Positions 1 to 6,761 are shown, counted from the first letter of the stretch. The stretch: 9,120 nucleotides of DNA from an uncultured Kouleothrix sp. (GCA_937858455.1 CALLYN010000270.1:1-9120); one strand, 5' to 3'. Made by a program: numbers and translations. The notes: generated by a model from the letters alone, not told the origin.

Positions 1-226
1 CGAGCTGCCCGAGGCCGCGCGCGCGCTGGCGCGCCAGATCGCCGGCAAGGCGCCGCTGGCGGTGGCGGCGATCAAGCAGGCCGTGAACCGCGGCCACGAC
101 ATGGCCCTGGCCGACGCCTGTATGTACGAGGCTGCGCTGTTCGGCACGGTGGTGCAGACCGACGACGCCAAGGAAGGCACTGGCGCGTTTCTCGAGAAGC
201 GCAAGCCCGAGTGGCGCGGGCGCTAG
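1..226 (+). CDS. Enoyl-CoA hydratase/isomerase (crotonase) family protein, C-terminal end only
   Basis: Only the last 74 codons are present; the gene enters from the left edge in the frame that begins at base 2 and stops at TAG 224-226. The visible part fits the C-terminal helices of crotonase-fold enzymes: an ALARQIAGKAPLAVAAIKQAVN segment typical of the region after the active-site core, then a helix with MYEAALFGTVVQTDDAKEG, then FLEKRKPEWRGR at the end. That order (an E..F..TDD..EG stretch followed by F.EKR.P.W.G) is characteristic of enoyl-CoA hydratases such as 3-hydroxybutyryl-CoA dehydratase in fatty-acid or butanoate metabolism. The oxyanion-hole and catalytic glutamate regions lie outside the window, so the substrate and the exact reaction (hydratase or isomerase) cannot be told. 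About 100 bp separate it from the next gene. Confidence 0.88.
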   Translation, partial: ELPEAARALARQIAGKAPLAVAAIKQAVNRGHDMALADACMYEAALFGTVVQTDDAKEGTGAFLEKRKPEWRGR

Positions 227-313
227 CATCCCTCGCCTTCGGCAGAGCGGCACCCTTCTCCATTGTGAAGCTGGTTTGAAACACGCCTGAAGTACGACCC
301 ACCGTGCATGCTT

Positions 314-320
314 GAAAGGA
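314..320 (+). promoter_or_regulatory. Ribosome binding site deciding the MFS transporter start
   Basis: GAAAGGA lies 8 nt upstream of ATG 329. It falls inside the extra codons that would be translated from the earlier in-frame ATG at 308, which has no purine-rich element in front of it. This favours the start at 329. Confidence 0.6.
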
Positions 321-328
321 ACCTGCCG

Positions 329-1723
329 ATGACCTCCGCCAGCCCGCCCGCACAGGCCGCCCCGGTGAACGACTCGCGCGAGATTTTTGGCTGGACGATG
401 TACGATTGGGCGAACTCGGCGTTCAGCACCACCGTGGTGGCGGCGCTGTTTGGCCCGTACCTCACGGCACTGGCGCAGAGCGCCGTGGGCGAAAACGGCG
501 CCGTGATCAGCCTCGGGCCGCTGGTGGTGACGGCGAAATCGCTGTTCCCATACGCCACGTCGCTGTCGGTATTCCTGCAGGTGTTCCTGCTGCCCACGCT
601 CGGCGCTATCGCCGATTACTCGCACCTCAAGAAGCGGCTCATGGCGGTGTTCTGCTATATCGGCGCCGCCGCCACTACGCTGTTTTTCTTGATCACCGGC
701 GACCTGTACCTGCTCGGCGCGCTGCTGTTCGTGCTGGCGAACCTGAGCTTCGGCGCGTCGATCGTGCTCTACAATGCCTTTCTGCCCGACATCTGCACCG
801 AAGATCAGACCGATAAGGTCTCGAGCCGCGGCTTCGCGCTGGGCTACCTCGGCGGTGGCCTGCTGCTTGCCGCGAACCTCGGGCTGGTGATCGGCGCACC
901 AAGTCTGGGGCTCAGCACCGGCATGGCGGTGCGGATCTCGCTGGCCTCGGCCGGGCTGTGGTGGGCGCTGTTCTCGATCCTGACGTTTACCCGGCTGCGG
1001 TCGCGCGCGCCGGCCCGGCGCCTGCCTGCCGGCCAGAGCTTCCTGACGATCGGCTTCAGCCAGCTCGGCGCGACGTTCCGCGAGCTGTTCCGGCTGCCGT
1101 TCACGGTACGCTACCTGGCCGGCTACCTGTTCTACAACGACGGCATCCAGACGGTGATTGGCCTGGCGTCGGTGTTTCTGGCGCAGGAGCTGTTCGTGGC
1201 CAAGGGCCTCTCGAACGACGACGCGCAGTCGTTCCTGCTGGGCGTCGTGCTGATGGTGCAGTTCGTGGCGTTTCTCGGCGCGCTGCTGTTCGAGCGCGTC
1301 GCGGCGAGGGCCGGCACCAAGAACGCGATCCTGATCTCGCTGGTGATCTGGTCGGGCGTGGTGATCTATGCCTACGGCTTCCTGGCAACCACGACCCAAG
1401 CGTGGATCATGAGCGCGGTGATCGCGCTGGTGCTGGGCGGCTCGCAGGCGCTCTCGCGCTCGCTGTTCTCGCGCATGATCCCGCCCGGCCGCGAGGCTTC
1501 GTTCTTCGGCATCTACGAGATCTCCGAGCGCGGCACGTCGTGGATCGGCCCGCTGATCTTCGGCGCGGTGGTGGGTGCCACCAACTCGTATCGCCAGGCG
1601 ATCCTTTCGCTGATCGCGCTGTTCCTGATCGGCATCGTGCTGCTGTACTTCACCGACACCGACCGGGCGATCCACGACGCCGGGCATGTGCTGCCCGAAG
1701 AGGCGGGATCCGCGCATTCGTAG
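329..1723 (+). CDS. MFS transporter, UMF1 / Atg22-like family
   Basis: This is a 464-residue polytopic inner-membrane protein. The N-terminus carries EIFGWTMYDWANSAFSTTV (residues 18-36), the signature of the UMF1 (unknown major facilitator 1) / vacuolar effluxer Atg22-like family. Later family blocks are GAIADYSHLKKR (92-103, the MFS motif-A equivalent after TM2), YNAFLPDI (148-155), FYNDGIQTV (268-276), and GGSQALSRSLFSRMIP followed by FFGIYEISERGTSWIGPL (370-409). I count about 11-12 hydrophobic segments, in line with a full-length MFS protein. The yeast relative exports amino acids from the vacuole; the bacterial substrate is unknown and nothing here reveals it. An earlier in-frame ATG at 308 adds 7 residues, but the ribosome binding site at 314-320 favours 329. 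The hydrolase gene follows after 47 bp on the same strand and may be cotranscribed. Confidence 0.9.
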   Translation: MTSASPPAQAAPVNDSREIFGWTMYDWANSAFSTTVVAALFGPYLTALAQSAVGENGAVISLGPLVVTAKSLFPYATSLSVFLQVFLLPTLGAIADYSHLKKRLMAVFCYIGAAATTLFFLITGDLYLLGALLFVLANLSFGASIVLYNAFLPDICTEDQTDKVSSRGFALGYLGGGLLLAANLGLVIGAPSLGLSTGMAVRISLASAGLWWALFSILTFTRLRSRAPARRLPAGQSFLTIGFSQLGATFRELFRLPFTVRYLAGYLFYNDGIQTVIGLASVFLAQELFVAKGLSNDDAQSFLLGVVLMVQFVAFLGALLFERVAARAGTKNAILISLVIWSGVVIYAYGFLATTTQAWIMSAVIALVLGGSQALSRSLFSRMIPPGREASFFGIYEISERGTSWIGPLIFGAVVGATNSYRQAILSLIALFLIGIVLLYFTDTDRAIHDAGHVLPEEAGSAHS

Positions 1724-1770
1724 TGCTCGCGCGCCGCTATCGGCGCCACGGTTTTGGGAAGACCACGCCT

Positions 1771-2691
1771 ATGTGCCTGTTTCTGCCGCTGCTGCTGCTT
1801 GGCGCGCTGCTGCTCGGCGCGTACTTGCTCACGCCGCTGCGCGAGCGCCTGAGCCCGCGCGAGCTGGCCGGCGACGACCGGTTCGTGCAGGTTGGCGGCT
1901 ACGCCATCCACTACGCCGACGACGGGCCGCGCGATGCGGTGCCGGTGGTGCTGGTGCACGGCTTTGGCGCGTGGTCGTTCACCTGGCGCGCCCAGCGCCG
2001 GGCGCTGCTGGCGGCTGGCCGCCGCGTTATCAGCACCGACCAGATCGGCTACGGCGCGTCGGATCGGCCTGCCGCGCCGGTGTACACCACGCGGCTGCAG
2101 GCCGATCTGCTGCTTGGCGCGCTCGACGCGCTGGGCGTGGCCGAGGCCGACTTCGCCGGGCACTCGTTTGGCGGGCGCGTGGCCATGCAGGCCGCGATCG
2201 TCGCGCCCGCGCGGGTGCGCCGGCTCGTCCTGATCTCGCCCGAGGCATTCGCCAGCGCCCGCCCGCCGATCGCCCGGCTGGTGAATGTGCCGCTGCTTGG
2301 CTACGCGCTGGCGTTCTACTCGACGGCGCCGCGGCTGGTGCGCGCCGGGCTGGCGTATGTGTCGAAGGCCCACGCCTGGCTCACCGACGAGGCGGTGGCT
2401 GGCTATGCCGCGCCTAGCTACGTGCGCGGCACCACGCTGGCCCAGGTGTGGCAGGCGAGGTCGCCCAAAGATGGCGCGCTGCCGGTGCCGCAGCACCTGG
2501 GCGCCATCCGCCAGCCCACGCTGATCATCTGGGGCGCCGCCGACCCGGTGTTCCCCGCGGCCGACGCCGGGCGATTGGCCGCGTCGCTGCCCAACGCCAC
2601 TTCGCGCGTCGTACCCGGCGCCGGCCACCTGCCGCACGAAGAGGCCGAGCCCGAGGTCACTGCGGCGATCGTGGGCTTTCTGGCAGGCTGA
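1771..2691 (+). CDS. Membrane-anchored alpha/beta hydrolase
   Basis: This 306-residue alpha/beta-hydrolase-fold protein begins with an uncleaved-looking hydrophobic N-terminus (about residues 3-21, Leu-rich), so it is probably anchored with the enzyme domain outside the cytoplasm. Fold landmarks occur in order: LVHGFGAW (61-68, oxyanion-hole HG motif), STDQIGYGASD (88-98), the nucleophile elbow GHSFGG (Ser132), the acid at WGAADPVFP (Asp259), and the catalytic His286 in GAGHLPHEEAEP. The triad is complete, so it should be active. The family covers esterases, lipases, C-C hydrolases and haloperoxidase-like enzymes, and the substrate cannot be assigned. ATG 1771 has GGGAAGA 8 nt upstream (1756-1762). 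The frame stays open far upstream inside the transporter gene, but that extension is antisense-like GC-rich noise. The 3' end overlaps acpS tail to tail by 35 bp. Confidence 0.9.
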   Translation: MCLFLPLLLLGALLLGAYLLTPLRERLSPRELAGDDRFVQVGGYAIHYADDGPRDAVPVVLVHGFGAWSFTWRAQRRALLAAGRRVISTDQIGYGASDRPAAPVYTTRLQADLLLGALDALGVAEADFAGHSFGGRVAMQAAIVAPARVRRLVLISPEAFASARPPIARLVNVPLLGYALAFYSTAPRLVRAGLAYVSKAHAWLTDEAVAGYAAPSYVRGTTLAQVWQARSPKDGALPVPQHLGAIRQPTLIIWGAADPVFPAADAGRLAASLPNATSRVVPGAGHLPHEEAEPEVTAAIVGFLAG

Positions 2692-3103
2692 TCTGCGCAG
2701 GCCCGCCCGAGGCCAGCGCCACCGCGCTGGCGATCGCGTGCTCGCGGGTATGCGAGAGGCTGATCGCGATCGTGTGGAGGGCCAGCGCATCGGCGCGCGC
2801 CGCCGCGCGGCCGTACAGCCGCAGCGCCGGTCGGCCCAGCGCGTCGGCCAGCACCTCGATCTCGAGCCATGCCGCCGAGTCGGTAGGCTTGGTGCCGCTG
2901 CCGCCCAGGCCGCGCAGCCCAATGCCCAGCAGCTTTGCGGTGGCCTCTTTGGCGGCCCAGCGCGCCGCCAGCGACGGCAGCCGCGCGCGGTAGGCCGCCA
3001 GCTCGGCGGGCGTGTAGACGTGCCGCAGGAAGCGATCGCCCCAGCGCGCCACCGCCCGCTCGATCCGCGCGATCTCGATCAGGTCGATACCCGTGTACAG
3101 CAT
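2657..3103 (-). CDS. acpS: Holo-[acyl-carrier-protein] synthase (AcpS)
   Basis: AcpS (EC 2.7.8.7) transfers the 4'-phosphopantetheine arm of coenzyme A to a serine of apo-acyl carrier protein in the cytoplasm, activating it for fatty acid synthesis. The 148-residue product starts MLYTGIDLIEIARI, with the magnesium-binding aspartate at Asp7. It continues with RFLRHVYTPAEL (24-35), the second signature RWAAKEATAKLLG (48-60, catalytic/metal Glu53), WLEIEV (79-84), GRPALRL (90-96) and SLSHTREHAIASAVA (115-129). This is the usual order for the family. The protein is longer than the common 120-130 residues because of a tail of about 18 residues rich in Gly, Pro and Ser after the conserved core; part of it is encoded in the 35 bp shared with the convergent hydrolase gene. 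ATG 3103 lies 8 nt after the stop of the upstream FecR-like gene, which suggests coupled translation. Confidence 0.95.
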   Translation of the reverse strand: MLYTGIDLIEIARIERAVARWGDRFLRHVYTPAELAAYRARLPSLAARWAAKEATAKLLGIGLRGLGGSGTKPTDSAAWLEIEVLADALGRPALRLYGRAAARADALALHTIAISLSHTREHAIASAVALASGGPAQISLPESPRSPQ

Positions 3104-3111
3104 AGCCTCGC

Positions 3112-4554
3112 TCACCGCTGCTGGCGCGCAATCAGCGAAATATCGGTCACCTGCGAGATGTAGTCGTGGCCGTTGCCATAGATCGCGATCGAGTCGATAT
3201 AGCGCGCCGACTTGAGCAAGTCGAAGGTCGGGTCGCGCAGGTCGAACTCCAGCCGGAACCACAGCGCCTGGTTGCTGACGGCCTGGTAGACATACTGGCC
3301 GGCCGGCGCGATCGGCTTGTTGAACGACGAGCGGTAGAAGCAGATATAGCGCTCCTCGGGCGCGTCGGCCGGGCCATCGCGTTTGAACCGGAAGCGCACC
3401 GTCACCGGGCACTCATTGTTCGTCACCCCAGCGTCGGGCACGCTCTGGCTGATCACCCGCGCCCACATCGCGAAGCGCAGCGAGCGATATTCGGAAATAT
3501 CCAGGTCGAGCGTCTGCTCGATGCCATAGCCGTACGATTTGCTCTGGTTGCCCTGGCGCTCGAACTGCGCCAGAAACACCGTCTGCTGGCGCGGGCAGAG
3601 AAACGCCGACGGCGTGGTGGGGTGGCAGGTGCGGTAGATCGTCATCTGCGCGGCGGCGCGCTCGGCGTCGCTGACGGTCAGGTCGAAGTCGAAGCCGTGG
3701 GTGGCCCAGGTGCTGATCCCATCGGCAGGCGCGCCGGTCATATAGCGCTCGAAGTTGCCGTCGCGGATCAGGTTCCACTCGGCCGGCAGCGGCCCGCTCA
3801 CCGCGCCGGTGTCGTCGATCTGGGCTTTCTGGCCCGGCACCAGCGCCTGGCCGCTCGCGCTACCGCCGATCTCGGCGCTGCCGTCGCGCACCGCGATCTC
3901 GGCCAGCAGCGGCGCGCCAGTGCTGCTCAGCCGCGGCAGGCGGGCGTCCTTCTGCGGCACCTCGATGCTATAGCTGCCGCCAGGCGCCAGCGTCAGGCGG
4001 ATGTCGTTCGAGATCACCACGGTGTAGCGCATATCGGCGTACGCCTGGCCCTCGCCACTGGGGATGTCGTAGCGCACATACCCGGCCGACTGCGCGAACT
4101 CGACCTCCTGGCGCTGGTGCGACCAGCGCGACACCTGAAACTTGCGCATGGTCAGGTCGGCGCCGGTGGGGTAGGCCCACAGCTGAATATGCGTGCGGTC
4201 CGGCAGCAGCACCGAGGCCACTGGGCCATAGCCGGCCTGCGGCACGGCCAGCACGCGGTCGTTCTCGCTCAGCGGCTGGCACGACTCGGTGATCGGCGGG
4301 ATGGCGCACGGCTTCGACGGCGCGGTGCGGTTCGCGCTGTCGCGGCGCTGGTAGCTGACGCCGGCGAGAGCATGCACGCGCACAAAGGCGCCCTCGGCCT
4401 TGACCATAGCGGTGGTGTAGTACCACCACGCGCTGGCGCAGGCGCCGGCCACCACCAGGCAGAACACCAGGAAAAAGCTCACCAGCATGAGCCAGGCGCT
4501 CGTTTCGGGGCGGGTGCGGCGGGATGGACTGAGGGTTGGCGAGGATTCGGCCAT
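3112..4554 (-). CDS. Single-pass membrane protein with FecR-like domain and beta-rich C-terminal domain
   Basis: The 480-residue product has a short basic cytoplasmic N-terminus, one membrane helix (about 20-42) and a large extracytoplasmic part. Residues about 96-250 resemble a FecR-type domain: PVASVLLPDRTHIQLW, then FAQSAGYVRYDIP, LAPGGSYSIEV, an EIAVRDGSAEIG strand pair and ALVPGQKAQIDDTG at its end. After NLIRDGNFERY (261-271) a second beta-rich region (about 265-480) looks like a jelly-roll, galactose-binding-like or carbohydrate-binding module. Six ectodomain cysteines occur in spaced pairs (83/92, 310/320, 382/405), consistent with disulfides. No sigma factor or TonB receptor is nearby, so a classical FecR signalling role is not supported; a surface or glycan-binding role is only a guess. 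ATG 4554 has no clear Shine-Dalgarno, and an earlier ATG at 4605 adds 17 residues without one either. I do not recognise a named family for the full-length protein. Confidence 0.8.
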   Translation of the reverse strand: MAESSPTLSPSRRTRPETSAWLMLVSFFLVFCLVVAGACASAWWYYTTAMVKAEGAFVRVHALAGVSYQRRDSANRTAPSKPCAIPPITESCQPLSENDRVLAVPQAGYGPVASVLLPDRTHIQLWAYPTGADLTMRKFQVSRWSHQRQEVEFAQSAGYVRYDIPSGEGQAYADMRYTVVISNDIRLTLAPGGSYSIEVPQKDARLPRLSSTGAPLLAEIAVRDGSAEIGGSASGQALVPGQKAQIDDTGAVSGPLPAEWNLIRDGNFERYMTGAPADGISTWATHGFDFDLTVSDAERAAAQMTIYRTCHPTTPSAFLCPRQQTVFLAQFERQGNQSKSYGYGIEQTLDLDISEYRSLRFAMWARVISQSVPDAGVTNNECPVTVRFRFKRDGPADAPEERYICFYRSSFNKPIAPAGQYVYQAVSNQALWFRLEFDLRDPTFDLLKSARYIDSIAIYGNGHDYISQVTDISLIARQQR

Positions 4555-4587
4555 ACGGTTTGCAGCTCTGAGTCTTGAGTTCGCGGT

Positions 4588-4619
4588 GCCACTCAGCGCA
4601 CACAATGTGCGCAGGTGGC
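4588..4619. repeat. Bipartite inverted repeat between glnA and the FecR-like gene
   Basis: The arms are GCCAC (4588-4592) and GCGCACA (4596-4602), a CAA centre, then TGTGCGC (4606-4612) and GTGGC (4615-4619). This gives 12 perfectly complementary positions broken by a 3/2 nt internal mismatch. It lies about 94 nt beyond the glnA stop and 33 nt before the FecR-like start. No T-run follows on either strand, so a simple intrinsic terminator is unlikely. A protein-binding operator, an RNA stem that stabilises the glnA transcript end, or a processing site all fit. The rest of the 157-bp gap (4555-4711) shows no convincing promoter and no gene. Confidence 0.55.
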
Positions 4620-4712
4620 GCGCTCAGCCTTCGGCAGCAGATGCGCGCGGAGAACCGCAGGCAAACGTGCCGCATCGAGGGAGCCGAATAGCCCGACTGC
4701 GTATGTCACAGC

Positions 4713-6047
4713 TCAATACACAGCCAGGTAGCGGTCGAGCTCCCACTGGCTCACGGCGAGGCGGTACGAGTCCCATTCCTGGGTTTTCGCCTCGACAAAG
4801 CGCTCGAGCACGTGCGGGCCAAGCGCCTCGCCGATCACCTGGTCGCGCTCGAGCTCGGCCAGCGCCTCGCCCAGCGAGCCCGGCAGCGTCTCAAGCGCGC
4901 GGGCGCGCGGGTCGACGTGGTATAGATCTTCTTCGGCGGCCTCGGGCAGCGGCAGCTTGCGCTCGATGCCGTCAAGCCCGGCTTTCAGCATCACGGCGAA
5001 TGCGAGGTACGGGTTGCACGAGGGGTCGGGGCAGCGCAGCTCGATGCGTGTGGCGTGCGGGCGCTGCGGGCTGATCCGCGGCACGCGCACCAGCGCCGAG
5101 CGGTTGGTGCGGCCCCAGCTCAGGTACACCGGCGCCTCGTAGCCCGGCACCAGCCGCTTATACGAGTTCACCAGCGGCGCCAGTATCGCGATCATGCCTT
5201 TGGCGTGGGCCAGCAGACCGGCGATGAAGTGGCGCGCCGTGGCCGAAAGGCCGTACGGCTCGTTCGCGTCGTAGAACAGGTTGCGGCCGGTCGCACTGTC
5301 GCTCAGGCTCTGGTGTACGTGCATGCCGCTGCCGTTGATGCCGGCGATCGGCTTGGGCATAAACGTGGCGTGCAGCCCCTGCTGCTGGGCAATGGCCTTA
5401 AGCGTGGTGCGGAATGTCACGGTATGATCGGCAGTGCGCAGCGCCGGGCCGTATTGAAAATCGATCTCGTGCTGGCCGATCGCCACCTCGTGATGCGCGG
5501 CCTCGACCTCGATGCCGAACTCGGCCAGCGCGCGCACCATCTGGCGGCGAATATGCGTGGCCATGTCGGTCGACACGTCGAAGTAGCCCGCGACATCGTG
5601 CGGGTCGGGCAGCGGCCGGCCGTTGGTATCGGTTTTGAACAGAAAGAACTCGAGCTCGGGGCCGACATTGTAGACCATGCCACGGCGCGCGGCCGCGTCA
5701 ACCGCCTGCTTCAGAATATAGCGCGGGTCGCCGGCGAACGGCTTGCCATCGGGCGTATACACATCGCAGATCATGCGCGCGGTCGGGAAGCCGGCGGCCT
5801 GATCCCACGGGATCGGCGCGAAGCTATCGAGATCCGGCACGAGGAACATATCGCTCTCGGCGATGCGCGCGAAGCCCTCGATCGACGAGCCGTCGAACCA
5901 GACCCCATGGTCGAGGCAGTCGTCGAGCTGGCGCGTCGGGATGGTCACATTCTTCACCATCCCGACGATGTCGGTGAACTGCAAATTGATAAACTCGATC
6001 CGCTGATCGGCGACGATCGCGCGGATGCTCTCGTTCGTATGCGCCAT
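4713..6047 (-). CDS. glnA: Type I glutamine synthetase (GSI-alpha)
   Basis: Glutamine synthetase (EC 6.3.1.2) makes glutamine from glutamate, ammonia and ATP as a cytoplasmic dodecamer and is the main entry of ammonia into metabolism. The 444-residue length equals the Bacillus-type GSI-alpha class. Visible landmarks: LQFTDIVGMVKNV (22-34), FDGSSIEGFARIAESDM (51-67), the metal-ligand pair in GPELEFFLF (Glu131, Glu133), HHEVAIGQHEIDF (185-197), KPIAGINGSGMHVHQSL (232-248, His243), NSYKRLVPGYEAP (294-306, flap Glu304) and RIELRCPDPSCNPYLA (334-349). Arg61 matches Arg62, which takes part in glutamine feedback inhibition in Bacillus. The region near the GSI-beta adenylylation tyrosine reads EEDLYHVDP, not the NLYDLP context, so adenylylation control is unlikely. 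ATG 6047 is preceded by GAGG with 5 nt spacing. No glnR-like or glnB-like gene is in view. Confidence 0.97.
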   Translation of the reverse strand: MAHTNESIRAIVADQRIEFINLQFTDIVGMVKNVTIPTRQLDDCLDHGVWFDGSSIEGFARIAESDMFLVPDLDSFAPIPWDQAAGFPTARMICDVYTPDGKPFAGDPRYILKQAVDAAARRGMVYNVGPELEFFLFKTDTNGRPLPDPHDVAGYFDVSTDMATHIRRQMVRALAEFGIEVEAAHHEVAIGQHEIDFQYGPALRTADHTVTFRTTLKAIAQQQGLHATFMPKPIAGINGSGMHVHQSLSDSATGRNLFYDANEPYGLSATARHFIAGLLAHAKGMIAILAPLVNSYKRLVPGYEAPVYLSWGRTNRSALVRVPRISPQRPHATRIELRCPDPSCNPYLAFAVMLKAGLDGIERKLPLPEAAEEDLYHVDPRARALETLPGSLGEALAELERDQVIGEALGPHVLERFVEAKTQEWDSYRLAVSQWELDRYLAVY

Positions 6048-6095
6048 GCTCCCCTCATTGCCGATTGCAGCCGGCAGCCGCGCGCCACGAGCCGC

Positions 6096-6521
6096 TCAGC
6101 CGGCACGCTGGTACAGCACCTGGTAGCCGCCATTGCGCGCGCCGACGGCGGTGACGCGGTAGCGCAGCCGGCCCTGCGCATCGGTGCGCACGCTCCCCGA
6201 TCGCGACACCGACTCGGACGGGCGGCCCTTCACCACCAGCGCGGTGCTGCCGTCGTCGTTGATCAGCTCGACCTGAAGCTCGCCGCGCTCGGCCTGCACG
6301 ATCACGATCGCGCTGAGCGTCGCGCCCGCCGCCCCGGTGTCGAGCGTTTGCTCCTGGCGGCCGTCGGCGCCCACAAACGCGGCGCTGATATTCCCACCGT
6401 CGGGCAGCACGTCCGACGAGACCTGCCCGCCAGACATAAACATGCAGCCGCTCAGGCTTAGCGCCAGGGCGGCTAGCAGCACGAAGCGCGCCGGCGCGGC
6501 CGGCAGCCCGCGCCTACCCAT
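6096..6521 (-). CDS. Small predicted lipoprotein of unknown function
   Basis: The 141-residue product begins with a basic start (MGRRG), a hydrophobic stretch (about 12-22) and a clear lipobox LSGC, so signal peptidase II should cleave before Cys26 and leave a lipid-anchored protein of about 116 residues. The mature part is rich in short beta-strand patterns (ISAAFVGADG, TLSAIVIVQAERGELQVELINDDG, GRLRYRVTAVGARNGGYQVLYQ), resembling a small beta-sandwich. No cysteine other than Cys26 and no enzyme motif is seen. Its ATG (6519-6521) lies inside the end of the zinc-ribbon gene: start and stop share ATGGGTAG (8 bp), and there is no Shine-Dalgarno of its own, so translation is probably coupled to the upstream gene. 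glnA starts 48 bp further on. I do not recognise the family. Confidence 0.82.
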   Translation of the reverse strand: MGRRGLPAAPARFVLLAALALSLSGCMFMSGGQVSSDVLPDGGNISAAFVGADGRQEQTLDTGAAGATLSAIVIVQAERGELQVELINDDGSTALVVKGRPSESVSRSGSVRTDAQGRLRYRVTAVGARNGGYQVLYQRAG

Positions 6522-6711
6522 ACGACTCAGGCCGGCTGTCGCTGTTAAAGGTATGCTCGATCGCGATCTGCTCGAGGCGCAGCGGCTTGCGCTTCACCAC
6601 GCGCAGGTTGGTCTCGCAGTTCGCGCACACCACTTCGGTATCCACAAGCACATACTCCTGGAATGCCAGCTTCTGCTTGCACACCGGGCAGGTGGCAAAT
6701 TCAATGGCCAA
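6514..6711 (-). CDS. LysW-like zinc-ribbon protein, probable TTG start
   Basis: The protein has 65 residues if translation begins at TTG 6711. Two Cys pairs, CPVC (8-11) and CANC (29-32), form a zinc ribbon, and the following VVKRKPLRLE matches the VV..xPLRLE stretch of LysW, the amino-group carrier protein of lysine/arginine biosynthesis in Thermus and its relatives. LysW ends in EDWGE, whose terminal Glu is ligated to the amino acid; here the tail is PESYG, so the attachment residue is absent and a carrier role cannot be assumed. A single-domain zinc-binding or adaptor role is the alternative. The TTG start is chosen because GAGGAGG (6718-6724) sits 6 nt before it and the resulting MAIEFATCPVC start fits LysW length. 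An in-frame ATG at 6750 would add 13 residues and place that ribosome site inside the gene. The gene lies 50 bp after ftsY and overlaps the lipoprotein gene by 8 bp. Confidence 0.82.
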   Translation of the reverse strand: MAIEFATCPVCKQKLAFQEYVLVDTEVVCANCETNLRVVKRKPLRLEQIAIEHTFNSDSRPESYG

Positions 6712-6717
6712 AGAGAA

Positions 6718-6724
6718 CCTCCTC
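6718..6724 (-). promoter_or_regulatory. Strong Shine-Dalgarno supporting a TTG start
   Basis: On the minus strand GAGGAGG is followed by 6 nt (TTCTCT) and then TTG at 6711. It is the best Shine-Dalgarno match I found in the window. It would be wasted inside the coding region if the ATG at 6750 were the start. Confidence 0.7.
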
Positions 6725-6761
6725 GGGATTGCCGCACGCGACATGGGCAAATAGCATGCAA

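Noticed and set aside
227..328. Promoter for the transporter gene
   Set aside because: TTGTGA (263-268) and TTGAAA (276-281) look like -35 boxes, but neither has a -10 match at 16-18 nt spacing.
958..1770. Open frame upstream of the hydrolase ATG, inside the transporter gene
   Set aside because: Its translation is Arg/Ala/Pro-rich frame-shadow sequence with no domain, and it overlaps a well-supported transporter. The signal-anchor start at 1771 has a ribosome site.
1513..2922. Long minus-strand open frame opposite the hydrolase and acpS regions
   Set aside because: It crosses two well-supported genes in a shadow frame, and its composition is Arg/Ala-rich without motifs.
3166..4578. Long plus-strand open frame opposite the FecR-like gene
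   Set aside because: The translation is Arg/Ala/His/Gln-rich low-complexity sequence typical of the antisense of GC-rich genes. The minus-strand product has a membrane helix and domain motifs.
4620..4712. Separate promoter for the FecR-like gene after glnA
   Set aside because: A GTGACA box occurs on the minus strand, but the nearest -10-like TATTCG is only about 13 nt away, too close for a normal promoter.
5055..6461. Long plus-strand open frame opposite glnA
   Set aside because: It is antisense to a complete, motif-perfect glutamine synthetase and has no recognisable domain.
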